Shown here: in pieces, positions 25,801 through 40,800 of the stretch
How positions within the stretch are numbered: position 1 is the stretch's first letter
Layout of the letters: each line of letters starts with the position of its first letter
Source of the DNA: Rotaria socialis
Lineage: Eukaryota; Rotifera; Eurotatoria; Philodinida; Philodinidae
DNA: 64,000 nucleotides
Assembly (NCBI GenBank): GCA_905331475.1
Contig: CAJNYU010003185.1
Location: 62,001-126,000, forward strand
Direction of reading: 5' to 3'
Notes under the pieces: generated by a model
Told to the model about the DNA's origin: nothing
Databases searched by the model: none
The model's input: only the letters and a program-made list of their open reading frames with translations
Made by a program: the position numbers and the translations under genes

Positions 25801-28800
25801 GATCACCGAAACAACAAAAACAATCCTGATAGTAACACCGACAGAACTTACTGTACTCGAAGAAGAGAAAATTAAACCAGCCGATCTGAAAGATGAAGAA
25901 TTACAACATCCGATCGTCACATCATCAAACATTCAAATTAGTGACGAAATCATCCAGGACGATCCACAAAAACCAGTCACAGAGTCTACAACAAAACCAG
26001 CTGATCATGTTTCTACAGAGGCACTCACTGAAGCACCTCGTGAAATAATTGCAATTCCAGTCACTCTACATCAGCCAATTGACACACGCGAGGAAGTACA
26101 AGCTATTGAAAATCAAACAATAGTGGAAGAGCCATCATCAGAAACTATCATTGAACTTAACAAACAACTTCAAGAAATTGAATCCTCATTATTTGGAACA
26201 CCTGATGAAGAGAAGCCAGCACCAGTCGATATCCAACATGATGATAAACAACAATTGCACACAACACCAACTAATATTGAAACCACAGAAGATATCACTA
26301 CACAAGTTCAACAACCAGCAATAACAGAGCCTACAACAGAATTAGCTGATCATGTTTCAACAGACGCACTCACTGAAGCTGTTCGTGAAATAATTGCAAA
26401 GCCACTTATTGCTGATATGCCAACAGAGCAACAGCAAACAACTCAAGCATCATCGTTGTCATCCATCATCGAAATACCAACATTTACAGAACTGACTACG
26501 ACACCTGAGGAAACAATTCAACCTGTCGATGTGAAACAACAACAATTACAACAGGCAATTGCAACATCACCGCATAGTGGAATTGTTGACCAAATCACAA
26601 TGGAAAAACAACAACCGGTGTTTGTAGAGCCTACAACAGAAGTAGCTGATCGTGTTTCTACACAGGCACTCACTGAAGCGGTTCGTGAAATAATTGCAAC
26701 ACCACTTATTGCCAAAATACCAACAAAAGAACACGTTGAAGAACGAACAATTGAAACTGAGGCAATAACGAAAAAGTCATCATCCGAAACTATCGGTGAA
26801 CTTAAAACAGAAATTGAATCCTCATTATTTCAAACACCTGATGAAGGGAAGCCAGAATCAATGCATATCCAACATGACGATGAACAACAATTGAGCACAA
26901 TACCAACCAATCTTGAAACCACAGAAGATATCACTACACAAGTTCAACAACCAGGAATCACAGAGCCTCCAACAGAATTAGCTGACGATGTTTCTACAGA
27001 GGCACTCACCGAAGTTGTTCGTGAAATTATAGCAAGGTCAGCTATTGCAGATATACCAACAGAAGAAAACGTCGAACAAAAAACAGTTGAAAGTCCTACG
27101 ATTGTCGAAATACCAGCACCGGCAGAAATCATTACAACGCATGAAGAAATAATAGAACCTGTCGCTGTCAAAGAAGAGCAATTACTCCAAGCACCTATAA
27201 CATTAGCGACTCCTGATATTGTTGAAGAAATCACGAAGGACGATCAACAACCATCATTCAAAGAGCCAACAGCCGAAGCAGCGGATCACGCTTATACAGA
27301 GGTACTCACTGAAGCTGTGCGTGCAGTAACCGCAACGCCAGTCATTGCTGATTTACCAAAAGAAGAACATGTTGAAGAACGAACTATTGGAACACCAACG
27401 ATTGTCGAAATACCTGCATCGGTAGAAGTCACTACAACGCATGAAGAGAAAATCGAACTTGTTGCTGCCAAAGAAGACGAATCACAACAAGCACCACTCA
27501 CACAGCCTACAACAGACTTAGCTGATCATGTTTCTGCAGAGGCACTCACTGAAGCTCTTCGTGAAATAATTAAAACGCCACTTATTGCTGATATACCGAA
27601 AGAAGAACACGTTGAACTAACAACATTTGAAACTCCGTTGATTCTCGAAATGCCTGCACCAGGAGAACTTACTACAACACATGGAGAGAAGCTCGAACCT
27701 GCCGCTGTGAAAAAAGAAGAATCCCACGAACCAGTCGCCATGTCACCGCCTTCTGAAATTATTGAAGTAATCGCAAAGGAAGATCATCAAACGCTAGTTG
27801 TGGACCCTTCAACAGAATTAGCTGATCGTGTTTCTACACAGGCGCTCACTGAAGCTGTTAGCGAAATAATCCCAACACTAGTTATTGCAGATATACTGGC
27901 ACAGCAACATGTTGAAGAGCGAACGATTGCAGCTGAGACAATAACTGAAGAGCCACCATCCGAAACTATTGCTGAAATTAAAACAGAAATTGAAGAAATT
28001 GAATCCTCATTGATTGGAACACCTGATGAAGAGAAGCCAGAATCAGTCGATATTCAACATGATGATAAACAACAATTGCACACAACACCAACTAATATTG
28101 AAACCACAGAAGATATCACTACACAAGTTCAACAACCAGCAATCACAGAGCCTACAACAGAATTAGCGGAACATGTTTCTACAGAGGCACTAACTGAAGC
28201 TGTTCGTGAAATAATTGCGACGCAGATTATTGTTGATATACCAAAAGAAGAGCATGTTCAACAACCAGCATTCGAAACTCCATTGATTGTCGAAATACCA
28301 GCATCTGTAGAATTGAATACAACATCTGAGGAAAAATTCGAACCTGCCGCTGTGAAAGAAAACGAATTACAACAGGCAAGCGTGACATCGCCCGTTTCTG
28401 AAATTGTTCCCGAAATCACAAATGAAGATCAACAACCGGTATTGGCAAAGCCTACTACGGAAGTAGAGGATCATGTTTCTACTGAGGCACTCACTGAAGC
28501 TGTTCGTGAAATTATTGGCTCACCAGTTATTGTAGATATACCAAAAGAAGAGCATGTTGAACAACCAACATTTGAAACTCCGTTGATTGTCGAAATACCT
28601 GCACCGGCAGAAGTTAGTACAACAGATGAAACGAAAACCGAACCTACCGCTGTCAAAGAAGAGCAATTACCAGAAGCTTCCCTCACATCCGCGGCTCCTG
28701 AATTTGTTGAAGAAATCAGGAAGCATGATCAACAACCAGCAGTCACAGAGCCTACTACGGAAGTAGAGGATCATGTTTCTACCGAGGCACTCACTAAAGC

Positions 28801-31800
28801 TGTTCGTGAAATAATTGCAAGGTCAGTTATTGCAGATGTACCAACAGAAGAACACGTTGAAGAACGAATAATTGAACCGCCAATGATTGTCGAGATACCT
28901 GCACCGGTAGAAGTCACTGCAACGCATGAAGAGAAAATCGAACTTGTTGCTGCGAAAGAAGACGAATCACAACAAGTTTCCGTCACATCAGTGGCTCCTG
29001 AATTTGTGGCAGAAATCACGAAGGAAGATCAACAACCAGCAGTCACAGAGCCCACAACGGCAGCAACTGATTATGTTTCAACAGAGGCAGTCACTGAACC
29101 TGTTCATGAAATAATTGTAACGCAGGTTATTACTGATATACCGAAAGAAGGCCATGTTGAACAACCAGTATTTGAAACTCCATCGATTGTTGAAATACCA
29201 ATATCTGTAGAATTGACTACAACATCTGAGGAGAAAATCGAAGCTGCCGCTCTCAAAGAAGAAGAATTACAACAGGCAATTGCGACATCATCTGATAGTG
29301 GAATTGTTGAAGAAATTACAAAGGAGGATCAGCAGCCAGCAGTCGTAGAGCCTACCACAGAAGCAGCTGAGGATGTTTCTACTGAGGCACCCATTGAAGC
29401 TGTTCATGAAATTATTGCTACGCCAGTTATTGTCGATATACCAAAAGAAGAACATATTGAAGGCCGAACAATTGAAACTCCATTGACTGTCGAAATACGA
29501 GCACCAGGAGAAGTTGCGACAACAGATGAGGAGAAAATGGAACCAGTCGCCGTGAAAGAAGAAGAATCCCACGAACCAGTCGCCATGTCACCGCCTTCTG
29601 AAATTGTTGAAGTAACCGCAAAGGAAGATCATCAACCGCTAGTTGTGGAGCCCTCAACAGAATTAGCTGATCGTGTTTCTACACAGGCACTCGCTGAAGC
29701 TGTTAGTGAAATAATCCCAACATTAGTTATTGCTGATATACTGGCACAGCAACATGTTGAAGAGCGAACGATTGAAGCTGAGACAATGACGGAAAAGCCA
29801 TCATCAGAAACTGTCGTTGAGCTGAACAAAGAACTTGAAGAAATGGAATTGTCATTATTAGGAACACCTCATGAAGATAAGCCAGAATCAATGGATATGC
29901 AACTTGATGTTGAAGCGCAATTGAGCATGACACGAAGCAATATTGAAACTTCAATGGATATCAGTACAGAAGATCAGCAACCACCTGTTGTAGAGACGAT
30001 AACAGAAGTAGATGATCGTGAAATAATTGGAACTGCAGTTTCTGTTCAATTACCAACAGAGGAACGTGCTTTAGAAGCAACTGTTGAAAATGCATCGATT
30101 GTCGAAACGGTAATATTTACAGAAGCTACTACAACAGACGAGGAGAGAACTCAACGAGCGGGCGCAAAAGAATTAGAGTTACCACAATTAATTGTCTCAT
30201 CGGCTGATGCTGATAGTGTGGAAAACGTTACAGAAGAGTGTCATCAAACAGAAGTCTTAGAGGCGACGAAAGAAGTAGCTGAACGTGTTTCTTCCGACGC
30301 AGTTGTCGACGCTGTTTGTGAGATTGTTGGAACACCAGTTATTGTTGAGTCCCAGCAAGTCGAGAATACGGTACAGGAAAGATTCGAAACGACGTCATTG
30401 CCATATTTTCATGAAGCTCCTGATCAGATGGAATCAGTTACATTTGCAGATATAATTGCAGCAGAGGAAGAAATGAATAAATCCTTGGATCGTATACAAA
30501 AAGAAGTAGAGCAATCAACAAGTGTACCAGTAGTTGCTATGGTCAGTACAGAAGAAATCAAAACAGAAGACGATCAATCAGTAGTTGCAGACAAGCCGAA
30601 CGAAGACGTTGCTGAAGAAATGTCTTGGGATGCATTAACTGGAGCAGTTCGTGAAATTCTCAGTACAACAGTTATTGCTGATCTTCCAGTAGTCGAGGAT
30701 AACCTTCAACAAACACCTCAAACTGAAGCAATACCAGAAACACCTTTGTTGTCATCGCTTTCTGAAAGTAAAGATGAACTCAAAACAATGTCACCATTGG
30801 AGAAAACTACACTAGAAGAAGAAGAACGAACAGAACCATCGGATACTAAACAACAAGAATTACAAGAATCAAGTTTGATACCATCTATTACTGAAATTGC
30901 AGTAGAAAGTAGTACAGAAGAACAAGAAGCTGAACGAATCGCTTCCGAAACATTAAGTGAAACAGTTCGTCAAATTCTTGCAACACCAGTAACTGTTCAT
31001 CTTCCAACTGTAGAACACTCGATACAAGAAGCTACTGAACATGAACCATCACTGGAAAGAACATTATCAGCATCTCTTGATGAGGCTTCTGATCAACTCG
31101 ATAAGTTATTGTCTTCAACAGATAGTTTAGCTGTAGAAAAAATAACGGAAGTCGAAGTGAGAAAGCATGATGAAGTACAACAACCAACGATAACATCATT
31201 TACTACACAGGAAATAGAGGTAAGAACAACAGAAGATCAATCATCATCAAACGCTGACACGAAAACAGAAGAAGTCGCTGAACGTATTTCTTCGGAAGTG
31301 TTGAATGATGTTGTCCGTGAAATTATTTCTACACCTGCAACTGTTGAGATTCCAGCGATTGATATTATACCCGACAGCAAAATTACAACTATTGAAGGAG
31401 AAGCGGACAAAACATCCGATGAAACAATATCTTCAGTTCTAGAACAAGAAGTACCAGTTGTTCTACCAGCTGAAGTAGTAACAGAAGAAAAACTTCAACT
31501 AACAGATACGACGTTAACTGAAGAACCACAGTTAAGTGCGCCTGCGTCAGTTATGGAAATTAAGGCCGAACCAACAGCAACAAAAGATGCAATGACTGAA
31601 CATGAAGTTGAATCATTGCCATTGAAATCATCAAATGAAATTGTTCCAGAAACGACGGATACATCAGTTAATGCAAATTTGTCTTTTGTTGATGATAAAT
31701 CAAAAACTACTGAACAGATCGAACAACCAGTCATACTTTCTGAAAGTAGTGCCATGGAAAAAAGTGAGGCTATTCCGGAAAATGTTATTTCTATTACAAC

Positions 31801-34800
31801 AATAACTACCACAGCTCACACGGAACAAACACCAGCTGAAAAACAAAGTCCATCTAACGACCAAAAGGAAATAGAAGAAGAAGAAGACGAAGAAACTTTG
31901 TCAACAGATCTATCACGAGAAGGCGTCAACCAAGTTTCAACTGCACCAATACAAACTGATATATCGTTGGTTGAAACTAGTTTTATAATTTCTGCTGATA
32001 CAATAGATGTAAATATTGAGAAAAATGTTGAAAAACAATTAGATTCAATTACAGCAGCAAGCGTAACTGAACATGTTGAAAAACATGTTACAGGTGCGAA
32101 TGCAATGTATTTCGAAGACACAACTCATGACATTGTAACAATACCAACCGCTAATGATAGAATCGAAATTGTAACTCCGGTTGAAGAAGTAAAACAGCCA
32201 ACATATACGTCAATTGAAGTCGTTCATGAAACTATTACAGTAACACCCGAAGTGGATTCGGACAAGAAAGAAATATCATACGTTCAAACTCAGCTACGTG
32301 AATCTGACGAAGTTATGTCTCTTCCAAATATAATTACATCGTCTGAAATGGAACCAGTTCCAGTTCAATCAACTCCTACAGTTATTAGTGAACAACCAGA
32401 TCAAGAAACTTCTCTTCAAGATAATGTTTCAAGTTCTGAAATGAAAATTGTGTCCAGTGAATCAGAGTCACCAGTTCATCCATTGGATTTTACGCTATCT
32501 GCTTCTTCGAAAGAGGAATTGTCATCTCAACATGATAACGAAATTATTTCGCCAGCATTATATGGCACAATAAAAAATCTTGTTGATGATGCCATTGTTG
32601 ATGCATGTTGTATGCTTGAACAAACAGTTCCTGATCAAATCACCGATCAATCACTAACCTCGACATATACCGTATCAGATGAATATCCTAAAGAAGTTAC
32701 TCCTGATATAAATTTAATAAATGATCTTGAAACTAAAGCGGTGGATGATTATTCTTCAATATCTGGTCTAACAAATATCGTCAATGATTTAGTTAAAATT
32801 TCAAATGAAGCATCTCCAGAATCGTCTATTTCAAATGAAGATAATAAAGTTATTGTTTCTCCAAAATCAGATTTTCATGAACAAATTCAAACAACTGAAC
32901 TTCCGAATATTGCTGATGCAACTACAAAAACATTGAATATTCAAACAAGTTTTCCGGAACAATTCGATATCTCAGAAGATACACCTTTACAACGAGCCAG
33001 TGCCGTTAAACCAACTTTTGTAATTGGTGATCTAGATCAAGATATTACAGATGAAGAACCACCAACATTTTTTGTGCCGGATACTCCAACAAATTCAGAA
33101 GCAAACTTTATAGCACTATACGAACATCGACATTTCGTATCAAATGCAGACGAAGAATCATCGTCACCGTTCACTCCTGCAGATAGTCAAACATCACTTG
33201 AATCAGTGACTCAACTAGAAGAGAAAACATATGTATCAGATTCGCCTTTGGCATATTTTGAGCTACAAGAAAAACGTCATACATTAATGTCTCCTGAAAA
33301 ATCAACTGAATCTGATAAAACAGAACAATCTACTTCTTCTTTAACCACATGGACAACAATGGAACCGTTTATTGCTAATGAAGAACAACAAAAGAAACCA
33401 GACATATCAGATATTAATCTTGATGATCGTTCCTATGAATATGCTCGAAAATTTGATTTAGAATCTCCTTCAGTTGTATCACATTTGCCTTCAAGAGAAT
33501 ATCATCAAGTATTCGGTGTATCCGAAGATATCATTAAAACAGTTGATGATATGACAGATCATGTTCAACAAGCACTCTCAACAGAACTAGAACAAAATCA
33601 ACAACCGGTTACTTCAGATGAAATATCAAGTCTACTCTCTGAATCGAATGAAAACTTAGCATCCGAAGATATTCAATCTGCATTGTTCTCTACAGATGCA
33701 CCTGTTTCCGAGAGTGTAAAAAGAATCACAGAAGCACTTGCAGCACTTGAATTCGATCTACGCGCGCAGCAAGATAATATACAATTACATGAAAGTTCAT
33801 TTCTAGAAACAGATGAACATGTAGTCGATGAAAACAATATAGTATCTTCTAAACTTGCAGCAGCACTAACTGATGATATCGAACAAACATTGAAAGATCA
33901 TCCACCTGTTTTTTCACCTGAAAAGGAGTTCAGTAATGAAGATTTATTACCAGCAGAAATAAAAAGCGAAAATGTCGGTGAAATTACATCAACGGTTGAA
34001 TTAGATTCACAATATTCGAAATTACAAGATCTAATTGATAGTTTAAAAGAACCATTGGACGATTTACAATCATCTTCATCATCAATTGTTGAACACCAAT
34101 CAATAACAACAGACATTGAAGAAAAGACGGATGATGATTATCATCTAGAAGATCGATATGATACGCTTATTGACCATATTACAAAACTTGAAGAAGCTAC
34201 ACATGAAAGTCTTATTCCTGATACTAATCAAGAGGTTGTTCTATTACCACAAGATGATAAATCAGTTGACGATAATATGACCAGTGATGATCTAGTTAAA
34301 ACAGTCGAAGAAATATTTGCTTCACCTGTCTGTTCAGTTATTAATCCATATGAAAAAATAGCCAGTGAAGAAGGAATCAACTATTCAAATCTTGCAGTGA
34401 CTCTCGAACAAATGATCGCACAAACGCAATATCCAACAAAATTCACCAAACTAGCAGCACCAACTGACTTAACTTTATCTTCAAATGAACTGGAACAAAA
34501 ACAACAAGAAGAAACACAAGTAGTAGAATCTCACAATGAAATACTTACTTCAACATCCATCGATCAAAAAGAAATATTGAATCAAGACGATTTACCGGAG
34601 ACAGAAAAAATACAACCATCAAGCATTTTTGAAAAAGGTAGATCAGCCATTACCGATGCTCTGACACTACTTACTGATGCTACCCTACAATCGAGTACAA
34701 CTGATGAGATAACTAGTTCGGCAGATTCGAGTTTCCACGACAACAGTGATCTTCAAGCAAAATTTATAGCAACTATTACGGAGACAACCACAACTACTCA

Positions 34801-37800
34801 ACCAGTAATTACATCTGAAGAAGTAATAAGCTCACCTGAAACAAAAGATGAACATATCGTTCAGACATCATTGAACGACAATGAAATAAAACCAGAAGAC
34901 AAACAAATACAAACATTGGCAACAGATGTATTATCAAGTTCAGCTATTTTATCATCAAGTATGATTCCATCGACAACAACAGAAGTAAATGATACAGAAA
35001 AACATGTTGAGAACTCAGAAATCGCATCGAGCCCAGCAGCAGGTTACTTTAGTAGTAGTGATGTTTATCATGCATACAAACAACCAATTGAACCTGTAAT
35101 TGAAAAAGAACCAACAACGGAAACTCACGATGAAGTCACTTTAGCCAGTCAAGTACCAATCATCGATGAAGAAAAATCAGCTCCAGTCGTAGTCGAACAA
35201 GAAGTTGACGTTTTAAAATCAGTTTCAGAAGAAAAAGAGAGTGTCGATGAAGATACATCATCCGTTGGACTATTGGAAACATTAAAAAGTTATTTACCAG
35301 CATCAATTCGATCAACAGAAATAGAAGAGACCACTTCTGAAACGCCTAGCGTATCAAATACGACAGACGAAGATACTACTACGTCGTCAATGACTGGCTC
35401 GATGGTAGCTTCAGTATCAGAAGAACATTTGACTGAAAGTGTAGAACCATTAATTGAAGCATCCGAAAAATCATCAATGTCCAGTCCAGTAGCAGGTTAT
35501 TTCAGTAGTAGTGATGTTTATCATGCTTATAAACAACCAATTGAACCGGTCTTTGAAGAAGAACCAGAATCATCCAGTCTGATTGAAAAAGCCACAACAA
35601 TTGTTAGTAGTATCATTTCTAGTCTCACAAGTGCTGTAACAACAACAGACAGTACACAAGATTCGATTTCTACTGTTGATGAAACACTTTCACATTCAGC
35701 TGTAGTAGAAGATGAAACTAAAATTTTGAAACCATTACCCGACGAACAAAATATCCAGCAAGAATCGTTATCGTCACCAATCATGTTAGAAGAGGTTAAA
35801 ACTGTATTACCATCCGATATTTCGTTAACAGCAACAGATCAAATTACTTCTGAAGAACCAGTAGTATCATCGCCGTTAGAAGAAGTCGTAGTAGCGGATG
35901 TTCCTGATGAAGATCTTAGTAAATCAGAGCAACAAAAAATTGAAACGATGAAACCGGTAGAAATTTCATCACCAGTGACTGGTTACTTCACCAGTAATGA
36001 TGTTTACCATGCATACAAACAACCCATTGAGCCCATCTTGGAAAAAGAACCGGAATCACCCAGTCTTGTTGAACAAGTCACAAACATTGTTAGTCATATT
36101 ATCACTGATTTCACAAGTCATTTGCCAACATTATCAACAACTGAAACAGAACTCACCAGCGAACCATCGATCACTGAAATAGAGATGTCAGCTCCAATTG
36201 CAGTCGATGAAGAAATAATCGCACTAAAATCAACTCTAGATGAACAAGAGACTGCGCCAGAGGAAGCATCTTCAACAGGCCTATTAGAAACATTGAAAAG
36301 TTATTTACCAGCATCAATGCGATCAACAGAACTAGAAGAAATCATTTCTGAATTACCAGCTGAGTCAACAAAGATTGATGAAGAAACTGTGGCATCTTCT
36401 AGTACTCCTGCAGTAGTCACTTCAGTGTCAGAAGAACATTTGACAGAAGGAGCAGAAAGCGAAAAATCATCCATCTCAAGTCCAGTAGCAGGTTATTTCA
36501 GTAGTAGTGATGTTTATCATGCTTATAAACAACCAATTGAACCAGTCTTTGAAAAAGAGTCCGACTCATCCAGTCTTGTTGAACAAGTCACAAACATTGT
36601 TAGTCATATTATCACTGATTTCACAAGTCATTTACCAACCTTACAATCTCACGAAGAAGTCAGTCAAGCACCAATCATTGATGGAGAAAAATCAACTTCA
36701 GAAGAAAAAGTGATTGCCGATGACGATACATCTTCCACTGGTCTATTAGAAACATTGAAGAGCTATTTACCAGCATCTCTTCTATCAGCAGAAATCACTT
36801 CCGAAACACCAACTGAATATACTAAGGCTGTGGAAGTAACTGTGCCTTCATCTAGTACAGACACCGTAGCTACTACAGCCACTACAGAACAAATTGAAAA
36901 GACAGAAAACGAATTGATGGCAAGTCCTGTAGAAGATGTCGTACCCGATGTTTCAAGTTCACTGAATGAAGACAAAGTTAAAGTAGACGCTCCAAAATCT
37001 GTTGAAAGTGTCGTTCCATCAACTGAAGAAGTTCAAGAAATGATTGTTTCAAAACCATTGGAAGTTTCGAAAGAAGAACAGCAACAACAAGAATCATCGC
37101 CGGTTGTATCTGAAATTACCACGAGCATTGTCACAACGACTACTCTACCTGATACATCCACTATAGACATTAGTAAAGAAGAACCCCAAATAGAACGTGC
37201 TCTACCGTTGATGGATATTCAACAACCACAACAAGAGCAAGAAGTCTCAGATCAGCAAGAAATTGTTGCTAGCCAGTTTGATATCTCCCATGTAGAAGAA
37301 CCGGTTGTTGAAGAAAAAGGTTTAACAAGTGAAAGTGGTCAAGATAAGTCTGCTATTATGGATGCGATTCATGCAGTCCAAGATATTTTACCGACATCAG
37401 TTACTTCACATACTGATATCCAAGAAGAAAAACCAATTTCTAAGGATGACGAACCAGAAATTTTAACCACCACCGTAAGTCAATAAATAATGTTTTTATT
37501 TGAATATAACTTTTTTTTTCTGATATAGTTACAAACATCAGTAGCTGATGAAATCAAGCACCAAGATAACATTGATTCTGTTGAACAAGATTCATCAGTT
37601 AACACAGAAATGATCTCAAATATGGTATCTTCCAATGAGAAATCAATTGCTCCTGAAGTTTCCTCTACAGTAGAACAAGAATTGACTGCAGAACAATTAG
37701 AAAATTTTGGCATTACTGAAGATAAAGGATCACTGATTGAAATTGCTAAAGAAATCCTCGCGGCTCCACTTCAATCTGCTGTTGACAAATATGAAAAAAT

Positions 37801-40800
37801 TATTGCTGAACAAGAGCAGCCAACATCAACAACGACTGTTCAAACGGTTGATGAACAAGAAACGTTAACTACGATTACTAACATCGCACAAGATGAAATA
37901 ACAACACAAGAACAAATAGAACAGCAACCATCACAACAACTTCAAGTTATTGGTGATGATTATCCATGGTATTCAAACTATTATACGATTGCTGATGCAG
38001 ATGGAAAATTAGGTCCATTATACGAAACTCTAACAAATACTATCAAACAACTCGAACAAAGACCACCTCCAACGATAGTCGAAGTTCAACCTGAACCACA
38101 TGAAAGAGTTGTTATACCAGACTATGATCATCAAACATTGACTGAGACACAAGATACAAGAGAAAAAGTTCATGAATTAGCTCAACTAAGTGCAACACTT
38201 ACATCATCGATGACACCAACACAAGACGAGCAAATCAACGATGAAAACGGATTTCAAGTTGTACATCGTCGAAAACGTGCACCATCATCAACAGCACAAG
38301 AAGAGCCATCAACGAATACAAAAATTCCAAGTGAAACAACTCCCAGTCCAGATATAGATCTCATTCCAGTAGTTATTCACGGACATCCGGTTTCACCAAC
38401 TAGTTCTATGTCAACAAGTGTCTCAGAAAATAGTGCAATAACTAGCAGTACAACTAGTAAGAAGAAGCATCACAAAATAAAGAAAGATGAAGAAATTATT
38501 TTCTTTGATGCTCCTGTACCATCCATATCTGATACGGATAAACACGAGTCAGATACTGCCAAATCAGAAGCAGTTGAAGAACATATGGAAATCCTTGAAC
38601 CACAAGTATTATCGTTCGTTCATACAGATGACTCCACGGAAATCAATCAATCATTATCAACAGTAAAACATGAAATCGACCATCCATCAGACAACATTAA
38701 GCATGAGCTCGATCACTCATCAACCGAAATCAAACTTCAACAAGATGAACCAACATTGGAAGTAAAATCTCAGCAAGATGAGCCACCAGTCGAAGTGAAA
38801 TCGCAACCAGACCAACCGTTGGAAGAAATAAAACTGCAACAAGTTGACCCATCAGTAGAAGTGAAACCTCAAGAAGACCAACCGTTGGAAGAATTCAAAC
38901 TTGAACAAGGTGAACCGCCAGTGGAAGTGAAATCGCAACCAGACGAGCCATTGGTAGAAATCAAACCTAAAAAACGTCAATCATTCGAAGAAGTTCAATT
39001 TCAACAAGTTGAGCCATCAGTAGAAATGAAATCTCAGCAAGACCAACCGTTGGAAGAAATCAAACCTCAACAGGGTGAACTATCGGAAGACAAAAAACTT
39101 GAAGAAGTCAAGCTTCAACAAGGTGAACCATCGGAGGAAACAAAACCTCAACAACTTGAATCACCAGCAGAAATACAGTTTCAACAAGACCAATTATTCG
39201 AAGAAATCAAGCATGAGTTGGATCAGACCTCAGAAGAAATTAAACTTCAACAAGATCGACCACCGGAAGAAATAAAAGATCAAGAAGATGAGCGATCAGT
39301 AGAAGTGAAATCTCAAGAAGACCAACCGTTGGAAGAAATCAAATTGCAAGAAGGTGAACCATCAGTTGAAGTAAAATCTCAACAAGATGAACCATCGAAC
39401 AAAATAGATTCTCAGCAAGACCAACCGTCAGGCGATATTGGACATGAAATAGATCATCCATCTGAAAACATTAAACATGCGATTGAGTTATTACATCGAA
39501 CAGTTGATGAGCTGAAACAAACTTTAACAGATACAAACAGTGACGAACAGCGTGGTGAAATTTTGTCAGCATCAGTCGCTTCTGATATCGCAGCACCTGA
39601 ACAAGTAGATGATGATAATAACGACTCGACGTCTTCGGATGCTTCACAGTGGTTGTCATCCTCATTTGTAACTTTTCCAGAAGATGCTAAACTTGATACA
39701 CATGCCACTGAACAAAATATTGTTACGCAAGTTGTTTCGACAGCTGTGTTAAGTGAACATGAGTCGGCGAAATCAGAAGTATTGTCAAGTTCATCATCTA
39801 TTAAGAAGAAGAAAATTAAAGTACGGTCGGCGGATCAAGAAAAACATCAGGAAGCCGAAGTTATATCATCAACGGTAGTTATTGAAGAACCAAAGGTAGT
39901 ATCCAAACCAACTTCATTGATACCTGTAAAGACTACAACAATACCTGTTCTTACTAAAATGACTGTTCCAAAACCAGAACAGAAGGAAGAAGAAAATATC
40001 GATGATAATGAAGGTTTTCAAGTTGTTACTTATCGTAAACATGTACCATCGACAGCAACGCATGAAAAAGTTCTACCACAATCACCAACACTTATATCTA
40101 AAAAACGATCTGGTTCTGATAATGATCGTAAACAAGCAGCCCCTCGAAGAACTCAAGGTTCATCAATACCTGTTGCTACTACTTCCACTACTCGTCCTGT
40201 TTCACACACCAGTACAACAACAAAACAGAAAATATATAGAAAAGAAACAACATTATCAGACGCTCCATTATCATCAGCATCGACTGATAATGATATCACT
40301 TCTTCGTCCAGTATCGGCAAGAGCCGATCGAAGGACATGAAACAAAAACCGATGGATCAACCTACAACGAGTAGTATTACAACAGAATCGAAGTCTATAT
40401 CTTCAACATTCTTGACAACTAGTACTGGTCCTTTACTAACGGCAGAAATCAAGAGCAAACCACTTCCAAAAAGTGAACAAACAATTCTAGAATCTCAAGC
40501 TCCATCATTAATAATAACTACTGTCGAAGAACCTGAAATCAAATCTGAGCCAATCGTATCAACACCAACGAAAACAACGACAACAACACTTCGTGTAAAA
40601 GCATTAACTTCACCAGAAGAAGAAGAGGAAGATAACGAAGGATTTCGAGTAGTTCATTATCGAAAACGTATATCTTCGGCACCGAGATCAGAGAAAACAT
40701 CACCAACATTGCCACCACAAGGAAATATACAAAATATGGGTCGTAGTATGGATCCTAAATCGGTAATTATTCATGGACGTCATGGATCAGGATCAAGTTC

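Noticed and set aside
26518..30000. Series of 60-105-codon open frames on the minus strand across the giant gene
   Set aside because: They repeat with the period of the tandem array, are Ser/Val-rich reverse images of Glu/Thr codons, and have no exon boundaries. They are frame shadows of the sense repeat.
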